Below are positions 12,573 to 23,391 of a stretch of DNA of 64,000 nucleotides, piece after piece. Within the stretch, counting starts at the first letter, position 1. Every line of letters begins with the position of its first letter. The stretch comes from Lepas anatifera (Eukaryota > Arthropoda > Thecostraca > Lepadidae), in NCBI GenBank assembly GCA_034440635.1, contig JAOTON010001679.1:248001-312000 (forward strand), given 5' to 3'. The translations under genes were made by a program, and so were the position numbers. The notes beneath the pieces were generated by a model that was not told the origin of the DNA, made no database searches, and saw only the letters and a program-made list of their open reading frames with translations.

Positions 12573-13280
12573 ACGTCATCAGCCGGCCGTCCTGCCATTT
12601 CTTCACCTCCGATCTCGGCATCGACAGGACAAGGAGCTGACGCGCCCTACACCGCTCTCCCTCGCCACGTTTGACAGTTTAGAATTTCACGTCACAAGCA
12701 AACAGTTTCAACGATGTTCCGGCATTGTGCGAGCTTGACACATCAGTGGGGTGCTAATAAAGGCTTATTTTCTGTCACCGAAGGGAGGCTTTCGAGCCTT
12801 ATTGAAGGTGTTAAGAATGGCGGCGATAATATTCGGGCCAGCCAGCGCAGAGCGGGAAGGAGTAGCTACAATGCGTCTCTATTTACCAGCGGCAGTTTAT
12901 AATGCTAATCGTTCGGTGATTTTGACAGCTCGCCAGAGGAGCCGTTCAATATCGATTCGGCGGTGTCGGCTCAGGGGTGGTATTCAGCAGCGGCGGGTTA
13001 CCGCGGGCCTGAGCGCGGAGCTAACGCGACGGAGCACAGGGACCACACACACCTCCCTCAATAGGCTAAAGGCCGACCGCATGAATCCGTGACCGCCTGC
13101 GGAAGATTGCTTTTGTTGTCTTGCTTTTCTAAATAGAAAAAGGAGGTCCCAAACCTGCACGGGTTTACACCAGCATGTAAAAATACATTGGCAGGGACAG
13201 AGATGACAAACCGGCGGAAATGACTTCCCGGGAGATTCAGCAGCTGCACTGATTTTCGAGGAAAGTGAAATCGGAGATTT

Positions 13281-13450
13281 GGGGGATGTGTGGATGAGTG
13301 GCAGAGCACCTGCTTCCTGATCCACAGGTCCCTGGCTCGAAGTCCGGCGGTTTCACTAAGTACAACATGATCCTCAATAGCCCTCCCAAATGGGAGGGGT
13401 TGGCGACGCCGTGACATTGGCAGTTGGTCCGACGGTAAATTGCCACAATT
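13281..13450 (+). mobile_element. tRNA-derived SINE (GTCGTTAA-tail family)
   Basis: The tRNA-like head has an A box (TGGATGAGTGGCAGAGCA) and a B box (GGCTCGAAGTCC). The body reads CCTCCCAAATGGGAGGGGTT then GGCGACGCCGT, and the tail GGCAGTTGGTCCGACGGTAA. This body and tail are shared with the SINEs at 50053 and 50413. No clear target duplication was found, suggesting an old copy. Confidence 0.75.
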
Positions 13451-13597
13451 CGGCTCCTGCGTTTGGCTCCTGTTCAGCGAAGCAGCAAGTCGGTCTCTGG
13501 GTTACGTTACTATAGTAAAGAGTAAGGCCAGCTCAAATCTAATCTCACCAGGCTAGTTAGCGGCACAAACAAAGCGAGACTTAATTTGTGTTATATG

Positions 13598-13795
13598 ATG
13601 GGGCCGGGGTGGCCGTGGCTTCGTTGCCAGTCTTCGATCGGATAGCATGGATTAACGTGGGTTCATCCCCACGGCGGGAAACCGCCTTCCGTGTCCGATC
13701 TGACCCGGTGGAGAGGATCCTTAAACACCCACGCCAATACTCCCTGTAACTGCGGTGCCTGTTGGAGTCCCAATAAAATAAATAAAAATAAAATG
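13598..13795 (+). mobile_element. tRNA-derived SINE, second family
   Basis: The head contains an A-box-like GTGGCCGTGGCTTCGTTG and a B box in a proper T-arm (GTGGG-TTCATC-CCCAC, near 13658-13673). The unit ends in an AATAAAATAAATAAAAATAAA tail at about 13774-13795. Tail and body differ from the GTCGTTAA-tail family, so it is a separate SINE. A possible ATGATG duplication flanks it, too short to be secure. Confidence 0.6.
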
Positions 13796-14368
13796 ATGAA
13801 ATACGTTGTGAAATTTTACCAACAGAAAGATATCAACCGAAATTTTCATCACAAAAATATACCTATGGTTTGTAAAAATTGCGTTCAAAATATAAACCGG
13901 AGAAATGCGTTCCGAAAGGTGCTTAAAAATGCTGGGAACATTTTCACACAAGCACTGAAATCTAAAAAAATGCAGCGCCAAAATTTGCACGCAAACAAAT
14001 GTTTAAAAACAAGTGCGTCAGGAGCAATGCCTCTCGACGCTACGTTTAATTGGCGATTTCCCGGATCCCCCAGGTTTGTATATATTTCATGCCTGGCATA
14101 AGCGTCGCCAGCGGCAAAGAAGTCGATGGAAGGTGGGGTGGGGGAGGCAGTTAATCCCCAATATCCTGTTGACAATAAACTTTCTCCATAAAAACAAAAA
14201 ATCGGCGGATTCAGCCTCCTTGTTACCTTCCCACATACTGTTTAAGCAGTTTTGATAATTTTCCTATCTGGCTGAAATGGGAAATTTTTCCATGAAAAGT
14301 GGGAGGGGGCAGCCTCCCTGGTCTCACCCTTTCCAACGCGTATGGTGCCCAGAACCTCTATCTATTAT

Positions 14369-15533
14369 CCCGCGCGGGGCTGAGGTTTCCAGCCGAACGC
14401 GCGGGGCTGGGGGGTAAATTTTCCCCCTGTTATCTCCCGAACTAATGGTCCGATTTGGAAAATTCAAACGCCAATCGAAAGATATCATCGCGAACAACTA
14501 AACACATGTACTTAATTTAAAGTTTGAGGTCAATGTCAAGGTCAAACTGAGGTCAGCTGTCAAAGCGTGGTTTTTGAGGTTGCAATGCTACGGAGATCAG
14601 GCAATGGAAGCTATGAGCTTCATACTTCATGGAAAGCCTTCACTGAATGCAGCAAGGTGCTTTGAGACCGTTAGGCTGGTGGCATGACCGGGTCAGGTCA
14701 AGATGAGGTCACTAAAGGTCACCATATTTTTGTATCCAAATGTGGTCATGCGATACATGTTTTTGAGCCATTTTGCATGCAGAATTCAGCTATGATGTTC
14801 AAGAATCATATCTGAAATACTCTGGTCTCAACTTGCACAGCCTGGGTCAAGGTAGGTCATCAGAGGTCAACTTTTAAGTTCATACTTTTTGCCAAATGCA
14901 CATGATTTTGGACCTGTTTTGTCTCAGGAACACTACAAAAGTAGTGTAAAGCGTGTACGAGGTCATCCTGGGTCATCCTGGGTCACTATGATTCACTAAA
15001 TAAAGACAGTATTGATCAGCCCTAAGAATCAGAGCGTGAGTCGCTGAGCTTTCGCAGCTCTCAGGCTAAAGTTATAAAGCTAGAGACTCAAAATTTGTCA
15101 TGCATATGCACTGTATGGTGTTTTACCAAATAAATTGCGGTTTTTGAAAAATCTTGAAAATTTTAGAAATTTTGTAACTTTTTCAAAAATTTTTTTAATT
15201 TTTTCCAAAACCAAAATTTTGAAAATCCGAGGCAGCCATTTTGAAGACCATAATAATGCCTATCGTTTGATGCAAGAAAATTGGAAATCGATTCAGAACT
15301 GTAGCTTCAGCAGCTCTTTAAACATTGCGCGATTTTGGTACAAAAATCGCCTGTAGTGACGTCACATTTTTGCTAATTTCTCGAAAAGTTTTCAACCGAT
15401 TTTATTTTTATTTGGCAGAAATGTGTAAAATTTATGTAAAAAGGTACTGAAAATTTGGGGCGCTGCGCGCCGCCATTTTTGAGATATGGCAAAATTCGCG
15501 AGGGGGTAAAATTTACCCCCAGCCCCGCGCGGG
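14369..15533. mobile_element. Palindrome-ended MITE (element E2), TTAT-flanked
   Basis: This 1165-bp element is flanked by TTAT on both sides (14365-14368, 15534-15537). It starts CCCGCGCGGGGCTG and ends with the inverse CAGCCCCGCGCGGG. Just inside are palindromes, GGGGGTAAATTTTCCCCC on the left (about 14415) and its counterpart GGGGGTAAAATTTACCCCC on the right (about 15501). As in E1, the left end has a duplicated terminal repeat. AGGTCA half-sites are frequent (14525-14900). CCC/GGG ends resemble piggyBac; TTAT instead of TTAA is either a variant target or a shared mutation. Confidence 0.75.
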
Positions 15534-15971
15534 TTATCCTATACGAGACCGGTAACACCAATCGAAGAACGACCTCAGAGCAGACTGCCCACTGCCTTTG
15601 TGCCCACTGCCAAAAAGTGGAGAGCTGCTAAAGCTGTAGACAAATATTTCTAGGCATTTGTGCATTGGTGGATAAAGACTAGAGGCTCCACTTATAGATA
15701 GTCCCTGCGTCCCGGTGCCGGGACCCGACGCCGGCTCCGGCTGGGACTTTGCAGGCATCAATTGGGTATCTACCGGGACCACAGACTGATTATTATGGCC
15801 CTAACGGCGCGCCAGCTTCCGTGGTCATAGGGCCCATATGTGCCAGGAGTGAATTATGCTAGTCAATGGTGATAGTCTAATGATGCTAGTCGATAAATTA
15901 GGCGTACCCGCATTAGATACCATTGCAGCTTAACTCACTTAATTCACGAAATACAAAATTCTCTCTTTCAA

Positions 15972-16320
15972 CTCTCGCCCCGGTGTGGGGCGGGGGTCTT
16001 TGGATATCCCCCTCGGGTTTTCCGTCGGGATAAAAAGCTGCGGGGTGCAGCGCTGCCGTACTTGGCACACCTTAAATTTCAAGGTCGAGTCACCTCAGGT
16101 CAGGCCATCAGTGCACGTCAAGTAACCCCACCTCCAAAAAAGTTTAAGATAGCATAAGTAAGAACAGAGGTAATCTAGCTAATTGAAACTCATATCACAT
16201 AATGGGTCCACCGAATGCTACATAATATATTTTAGGATTTTTCGCATCAATTCGCTACCTAGGGTCAGATACGGATTATGACCTCTCCATTGGAATTTAC
16301 GAAATTTACGACAGATTTCA
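15972..16320 (+). mobile_element. 5' part of a palindrome-ended MITE (element E3)
   Basis: The sequence starts CTCTCGCCCCGGTGTGGGG after TCAA (a likely decayed TTAA), then carries a G5/C5 palindrome-like block around 15990-16011. It aligns with element E4 through 'CTCGGGTTTTCC', the AGGTCA-rich block and 'GAAACTCATA(T/C)CACATA'. Homology fades after about 16320 and no right end was found, so the copy is truncated. Confidence 0.65.
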
Positions 16321-16591
16321 TTTCGACGCCACTTCCGTGTGAAAATCACCGCTGTATACGAAACGTGATTCTGACTATAGCGTAACTTTTTCAGGTAAGT
16401 ATGGTATAAAAAACATCGCAGTTCTACAGGTTTTTTGACATGGGGACCTGGTGTTAACTTCTGTTCATAGGCTGTAAACATCTGACTGGACAACGTTTTA
16501 GTTTGTAGTCTCGTGGACTGGATATGACGATGAGTGATGGTGAAAGATTACCATGCACGTATGATGCATGAAGAAGATGGTATGCATTCAA

Positions 16592-16782
16592 CATTGGCGG
16601 TTCCAGGAACAATTTTTTGAAGGGGCCAAACCAAAGTTTTGGGGGGCCAAATCGAGAAAAAATCGCGAAAACGTAGTATTTTCAAAGAAACACGACGAAA
16701 ATTTGGTCGTTTGGGGAAGGCAAAGGAAACTATTTTAGGCTTTGTAGAGGTCCACAGCCCTTAGGCTGTGGATCCGCCAACG
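16592..16782. mobile_element. Possible decayed hAT-type MITE
   Basis: The left end CATTGGCGGTTCCAGG and right end, inverted, CGTTGGCGGATCCACAG resemble the hAT-type ends elsewhere in the window. No 8-bp duplication is visible. A perfect 8-bp-stem hairpin (CCACAGCC-CTTA-GGCTGTGG) lies at 16752-16771. Confidence 0.35.
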
Positions 16783-17140
16783 ACTGTTTGGGCTCACGCA
16801 ATGCAAAATGTCGAGAGAGTGGTACGACAGTGTCAGCATGCGAAAAATTATTTCCGTTCCTTAATCGCGAGGGGCTTGGGAAACGCACATCGCATCTTCC
16901 CTCTGTGGTACCAGGTGACATTTCTGATATTATAATTTTTGCTTTTGTTAAGCGATGACGTTCATTGACAATCAATTATTCTGGTGCCGACAAAATAGCT
17001 TTCTGCTCTCCTTTACGATCAGCAGCAGTAGCGACATCTATATAACGAGTACCAAACGTGACGTAGCGACATCTATACTCAGACACCCCCTTCGTGCAGT
17101 ACCGATACCTATATCGATGCACGTCAGAGTTAGTGTGGAC

Positions 17141-17292
17141 CACTGGCGGCGGAACGGGGGAGGGGGAGGGAACCGGGGTACGGTGCCCCCTTTTAAATAA
17201 TAAATTTTGACACTAGCCCATGGCTTTGACTGGAAAGAAATGGGTTGAAAAGTCCGTGGTGCCCCCTTAAATTAGACATTCCGCCGTCACTG
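17141..17292. mobile_element. hAT-type MITE, 152 bp
   Basis: The ends are CACTGGCGGCGGAA and, inverted, CAGTGACGGCGGAA. A perfect 8-bp duplication GTGTGGAC flanks it (17133-17140, 17293-17300). No coding capacity. Confidence 0.85.
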
Positions 17293-17644
17293 GTGTGGAC
17301 ACTTATATCCAGGGACGTCGTGAAGGATACGGAAGGTTTGGGCTGTATTACCTGGAGACCTCAGGAATCTGCTACAACGGACCAAGCGCTACTGTACGCC
17401 TCCACAGAAGGTTTAGGACTACTATCCACACTCACCCCAGCTCTAAATATTCCAGGAGCATTAATTAAAGGCAGAGCGCGCCGGAACTCCTACGTACACA
17501 TGCATACGCCGACACCCGTGACCAGTTTTTGCACAGATATGAAATGTTAGGTGGGCCCACACGGAAAGTCCATCTTTCTGCTTTAGCTTTCGTCAACATA
17601 TTCAAAAGCAACAGCACGCCATGACATGATGATACGGTTTAGTC

Positions 17645-17920
17645 CAGGGGCGTAGCCAGGATTTCGCTCAGGGGGGGGGCGGCGCCCCGAAAAGGGCCCC
17701 TGCAACAGCGCCAAAAGGGCCCTGATGGGTAAAAAGGGCCCTGCTTGTTACAGAATAGAGTGCTCAAGAGGGCTTAAGAGGGCCCTGTCTGGTATGAAAT
17801 TTCAAATTTGGCCACAGAGCATAGTGCGGGCTTTGCGCGGCCCGTGTCCCCAGGAGGGACCTTCGGGCCCTCAGGGAGGGGGGTCGGCTGACCCTGCCGC
17901 CCCCCTTGGCTACGCCCCGG
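17645..17920. mobile_element. hAT-type MITE, 276 bp
   Basis: The inverted ends are CAGGGGCGTAGCCAGG and CCGGGGCGTAGCCAAG. The flanking 8-mers GTTTAGTC (17637-17644) and GTTTAGTT (17921-17928) match at seven positions. The interior is rich in GGGCCC-type runs with no coding sense. Confidence 0.8.
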
Positions 17921-17928
17921 GTTTAGTT

Positions 17929-20440
17929 CATGATACTTGCAAACTGCGGCTCACCTTGCTTGCACTAACTAGTTATTCAAGAGCTTCATGCCCGTGCTAT
18001 CGAGTTCCCATAAATCCACAAGTGTGATGATCAATGTCGCTTTCCCTGTCCAGAGTACAGAGTGAGGAAGGCATGTTTTATGTGGCAAAATGAGGCCCGG
18101 CTGATTAAAAAATCTGAAGAACATAACAAATGCTAAGAACAGAGCTGAAAAGTAGGCGTCAACAAAAGCTGGTCTGCATTTGGAGTACCCGTGAGCACCC
18201 AGGAACTCGGCTGTGAAGGAGAACAACCAGTCGGAGGTTCAGGTGGGCAGGGAGGAGAGGGAGAATACGAGAACTTCGCTGAGACTGCCTCTACTCTTCC
18301 CCTTCCCCGTCCCGTCAAAGCAGTTCACCAGTACAGCGTGGCCAGCGCCGTTCTAGCCTGCTCCGCCATCTTCTCTGTGAATGGAACGATTGAGAAGGCT
18401 GGAAAAGGCAAACGACCATTGATTAATTCATAGATTATTTGGGCTGAACGAGCCGCCAGCATTCGTGGTCACAGGTCATATAGCGCCTATCAAGACAAAT
18501 TACCGATTTTGGTTGTATGGGAAGGAGCACCTCTTTGCTCCCTTCTCAAGATTCATCAGTATTTAGGGGGCAACTAGCAAGTTTACCGTCTAGATGAGAT
18601 TGCCAAGGCAGTCGTAAGAATCTTAGCACCGCAGCGGCAGATTTGAGACATCCGCGGGGAACAACAGCGCCATCTGCGAACCATCGACAGAGTTCCAGCG
18701 CCACCTATGCAACACCACATCCAGATGGTGCTGCAGCATTTAGAGTCCCGGCTTCAGACAAGACGCGGCGCATTGCGGCGAGCTGGTTTCAAACCTTACA
18801 AAGGAGCATGTGATGCGCTCAAGTCGCGAATTTCTTCGTGGCCGTAATAATGACTTGAAGTCGAAGGCAGAGGAAAAATGAGAGCACTGAGGACGATCCG
18901 TTAAATACAAAAGCCCGGCGTGTAGAAACACTTTTAGGTGTATAACACTCCTGAAAGTCAGAAAACAACCTTAAACGTCGGAAAGCACCCTAAAGCCTTG
19001 TTATAGTCTAATTCACTGCCGCGAGCCATATGTATTAGCGTGCTGGTACGATCAGTAGGAAGCACGGCCGCAAATTTCAAAATGACGTCACGAAGTGATG
19101 CTAATAACTACAAGATAATTAATTACCTGGCACGGGAAATCTTTCCGAGTAATTACGATCGATGAATCCACCATGAGACAGGAACCGAACCGGTGCACCA
19201 CATGCGACATGGGCTTTACACTTCAGAAAACGCTTTATTGAAATTTTCAGATTAAACATTACTCATACACCCCTATAAAATTAGTGGCCAACGAGGTAAG
19301 GTGTGTAAAAAAGTGTAACCATCTTACCAACAATAAATTGTAAATGAGCAATAACACGGCCTTTGGTTAACAAGGATTGTGTGACATATAGATTGGGAGG
19401 TCAGTGATAGCAAATACTAGCATAAGCAGCATAACTCTCCTATTCCTCGAGCACCTAAGTCAGATGTTCCACATGCCCTCCACTGCGTCGGATGAGCCCG
19501 GACAGACCACTTGTGTGTGTGGTCAAGTCCACCGTCCGAAAAGGAAGCGGCTAACTCCTACCAGAGAGGAATACTTCAGGTCTCTGGTAGTCTGAGGCAT
19601 AGACGGATCCAGGGGGAGAGTTTTTTCACAGCTTAGTTTTTTATATTTTTCACACATTTCCAAAAACACGCATTGCAAAAAGAATCAAAACATGAGCACC
19701 CACTCAATACACTTAATTACTGTTTCACCCTAACGTAACCTGCTCTTTTCCATAGGCGATCGACAGTTTCTATGTCTCTCATACAAGGTTCGATGCTTAT
19801 TTGCAAAAGCTTAACTATCTCGTAAATGATTCCCAGAGTAACAGTACCCAGGAAACTGGCAAGCTGGCCCCGCCCCAAACAAGCACAGAGATGATCTATG
19901 ACCCCCATATGACATTGTTCCGCCAAAGATATTGGACAACATTTCGCTGTGGTCAAGCGTTCCTGCCCTCGAATAACAACCTACCAGATGCATCCGCATT
20001 CAAGTACAAATGACGGTTCCAGCATAATTCGCGTTAACTCGATACTGCGCTGCACTACAACAGCATACACGCCTCTGCATCCTGATCACTCTAAAGCGGT
20101 GCGTCCGGCACCGAACACCGGGGCCTCAATCCCGGCGCTCTCCCCACTCCCTGGATCAGGAGCTCCGGGGTGCAGGGGGCGGCAGGAAGTCTTCAGCGAC
20201 GGGCGCCCGCCGGCAGAACGACTTTGCCGAACGCCGGCGGAGCACCCGCCCCCGGCGCCAGGCTCTAGTCCTGGCGCCTACTCTGACAACCCCCGGACCC
20301 AGTGGGCCCGGTGGAGGAGCCTGACTAACTGCCGCACAATGCCGGCCGCTTGCCGACACTGGAAGCAACAATCAAAGCATGTTAATCGTTCGATCCAAGC
20401 CACTCTCTCAAGGCACTCCATTTCTTATCGAATCTATCAG
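17929..20440. other. Intergenic, no gene recognised
   Basis: No recognised gene. An open frame at 18191-18433 has plausible codons but no known domain. A GC-rich block at 20100-20345 could be an exon; its product and strand are unclear. Confidence 0.35.
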
Positions 20441-21013
20441 TTTGCTGTTACAAACGAGCCGTGAACAATTCATTCCTAGCTTCTACAGCTAAACATTTTT
20501 TGAACGCTTCGAGGCTTGGGAGGGTTTGTGCATTTCTAGCCCGATATATAATCATTTTTGCAATAGTTATGATCAGGTTAACAAGTTCCTGCTCAGATCG
20601 ATCTATCAAGAAGAACCAGCTCCTCGTATCAAACTGTACGTCAAAGTTATATTGATTGCACAGCATGCTTTTGATGCTTCGAATGAAGCCGCCAGTAGCT
20701 CGACAACCCCAAAACAAATGATATATTGTTTCATTATCGTGCTCACAAAAAGTGCAAACGTCATCATCCCTTGCTCCAACGATATTCAGAAACCTATTTG
20801 TGGTGATAATCCTACTGATGATACGGTAGTGAAAGTATTGAAGTCGTGAAGACCGCGTTGATTTGATTATGAGACTGAAACTGTTTTCTTCGTACGCTTG
20901 AATGTCTCTAAACCATTTCATTCGAATCCTCTCGTCAGACTGTCTGTGCTTCTGTTTTAACTCATTAATTTCACTGGAGTAAAGCTGCTTTGAAAGTTTT
21001 GAACCTGCATTAA

Positions 21014-22204
21014 CCTTCGCCTGGGTGGGGGGTCTTTTAGACCCCCCTCGGGATTTTCCGAAGTGACCAAAAAAAAAACGGCGGCGCCAAACTTGGTCTC
21101 GCTGTTCCTTCATCAATTTTACATCTTTCCTGAAAATTTTAGCTCAAGGTCATATCAGGTCAGGTCACCAGGCCAGGTAAAGTGACCTCACCTCAAAAAA
21201 TGCTTAGGACCGCATAACTAAAAGAAGGGTTAATCGATCAAGTTGAAACTCATACCACATATTGGGCCCACCAGGAGCTACAACATTTGTTCTGGGATTT
21301 TTGATATTGGTGACCTAACGTCATGTGCAGAGCATGACCTCCCCATTGTCAATACATGGGGAAAATCACGAAATGAGCTTTTCTCAGTAAGTATTGATGG
21401 ACTCAACTTCAAACATCGGTTACCACTTGCTCTTAGCCCTTTTCTGAAGTGGATGCCAAAAATTTTGACTTGTGACCTTTAAAAGGTCACCTTAGGTCAA
21501 ATAACCATTTTTTGGTGTTTTACTCTATAAATTTTGAATAAACTAAGATAAAACTTTTATTTTGTCACCAAAGTGTTTTTATAGTCACTGCAAGTCAAAT
21601 CATATACATCATGACTATACCAGGTCAAGTTGGGTCAGACCGTTGACCTGGGTCAGGTCAAATTCTTAGATTTGACTTGGCATAGCAATGCTATATATCA
21701 TTCGATTCGTATTGACGAGAGGATTGCAATGGTGCATCAACTATGGCTTTATCTTGTTTGATTTGGAAGTTATTAGCCAAAAAGGAAACGCCCTTATGCA
21801 TAGGTGCCTATGGACATTCCCAAGAATATGCCCAATATTCAGTGACCTGTAGCTCCCTAGGCTTTGACCTGACACGAAAATGAATGGCACTACAATGAAA
21901 GAGCAACTCAAGAGCTTTCGAATGGTGTTGGAAAAATGTTTCTAGCTACCATAGTTTCTGAGATATATGAGGTTTTCTTATTACACCTCATATTAGCGAT
22001 TTTGACCTATTTTGACCTCTGGTGACCTTGATATTGAACTGACAAGAAAAATGACCGAAGTATTTTCGATATCATTTTTGAAGAGCTTTCTATTGCCGTT
22101 TTGCGTTTTTTTTCTAGCTCTCTTAGTTTTTGAGATCGTGGGGGTCTTTTTTAGGCCCCCACCGCCAAGGCGAAGGTGGATCCTACCCACCACCGGGGCA
22201 AGGG
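21014..22204 (+). mobile_element. Palindrome-ended TTAA MITE (element E4)
   Basis: This 1191-bp element sits between TTAA at 21010-21013 and 22205-22208. Removing it and one TTAA restores an in-frame join of the host LINE, which proves the borders. The left end has CCTTCGCC and then a palindrome with 9-base arms GGGGGGTCT/AGACCCCCC around TTT; the right end has a matching GGGGGTCT...AGGCCCCC block and a duplicated terminal repeat before TTAA. AGGTCA/TGACCT hexamers are dense, e.g. 21148-21195. It is non-coding and is inferred to be mobilised by a piggyBac-type transposase elsewhere. Confidence 0.9.
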
Positions 22205-22728
22205 TTAAGCATACAATATTGGAAAGGAAGGATCGGGTACTCAACCTTTGAGCACATATTGCAATCTATCCTAAATTGACGGGGAAGGCTCTTTATTAGA
22301 GTTGCATAGCAAAGAAAAGTCATACGAATTCCGTACCTTCTCTCTAGCTGAGATTTGGTCAGTGCCTGCTGTGTGTTTTGATCAAAAAGATCGGCAACGA
22401 AGCGTAGACCTTTCCTGTTCCATAGCCTAACAAAAGATGTAGAGAACTTGGTATAATCAGAGAACCAAATGGAGTGTGTAAGAATTTCCTTATTGGATGG
22501 TTCGCTCAGTGTGCACAGACTACGCCACGAAGAAAGAACGTCTCGCCAGAATGGGTTCTGTGTAGATACAATAGTTTTAGCCAACATTTTCGTACCGTAC
22601 AGCAGCATTTCTTCCCATTGTGGAAAGGTGATAGTCTTTACTAGCCGGGCCCATTGGGAATCATTGTTCAATAACCTACGCATCCAGGAAACTTTGAGGC
22701 TTGCCCGGAAGGATTTAATATCAACCAT

Positions 22729-22871
22729 AAATAATAATAATTGTTGGGGTTTAACGACGCACCGACTGCCGGGTTTCGGCGTCGCCAACCTCACCCTGTT
22801 GGAAGGGATTTTGGGGATCGATCGACTTTTCGAGGCTCCGCCCTTGAACCCGGGACCGGTGGCTTGGGGGT
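22729..22871 (-). mobile_element. 5'-truncated SINE nested in the LINE
   Basis: On the minus strand it ends in a GTTAAACCCCAACAATTATTATTATT-type tail, so it belongs to the GTCGTTAA-tail family. The body (GGTGAGGTTGGCGACGCCG, CGGCAGTCGGTGCGTCGTTAA) matches the copy at 50053-50229, but the tRNA head is missing beyond the AAGCCACCGG segment. The target duplication ATTTAATATCAACCAT occurs at 22713-22728 and 22881-22896, and it may extend into a preceding GCTTGCCCG. Confidence 0.9.
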
Positions 22872-23294
22872 GCTTGCCCGATTTAATATCAACCATGTTG
22901 AGCCCACCGTTACTTGCGGTTTGAACTATTTTGGTCCGTTTTATTTTGTCGCCTTTTCCGTGCCAAACAAATTGGAAAAATATTCCTTGAATTTCTTTCA
23001 ATATTTTTTCAGATGGGTTGGGAAGTGCCGTTAGTATATGGACAAGTTTTGAGAGCAGCAATGACTTAATCACTGTCATTTTTTACCAGTGGGGAAATAA
23101 AACGTCTATTCCATTGTTGAATATTGCTTCTGACCTCTGGTATCTTTTTGGATACGTTAACATCAGCGATATTCGTTAAATCTTTTCGGAATTCGATACC
23201 AAGAATACTCAAACTCGGCACCCAGGATACTGGAATCTCTTGATTAAACCTGCTCGACTGTGTCGTGCCTATCGTTAAACATTTTGACTTGGCA

Positions 23295-23391
23295 ACATTA
23301 AGTCTTAAGCCTTAAGTGTCTTAAGTGGTTTAGTTTAGCCTATTAAGTCTTAAGTGGTTTAGCCTAAAAGCCTATTAAGTCTTAAGTGGTT
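23295..23391 (-). repeat. Short TTAAGTCTTAAGTGG-type repeat inside the LINE
   Basis: Variants of CCTATTAAGTCTTAAGTGGT occur in tandem here, disrupting LINE codons between the RT box and the downstream domain. The seed appears to be the LINE's own sequence CTTAAGTGGTT, expanded after insertion. Confidence 0.7.
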
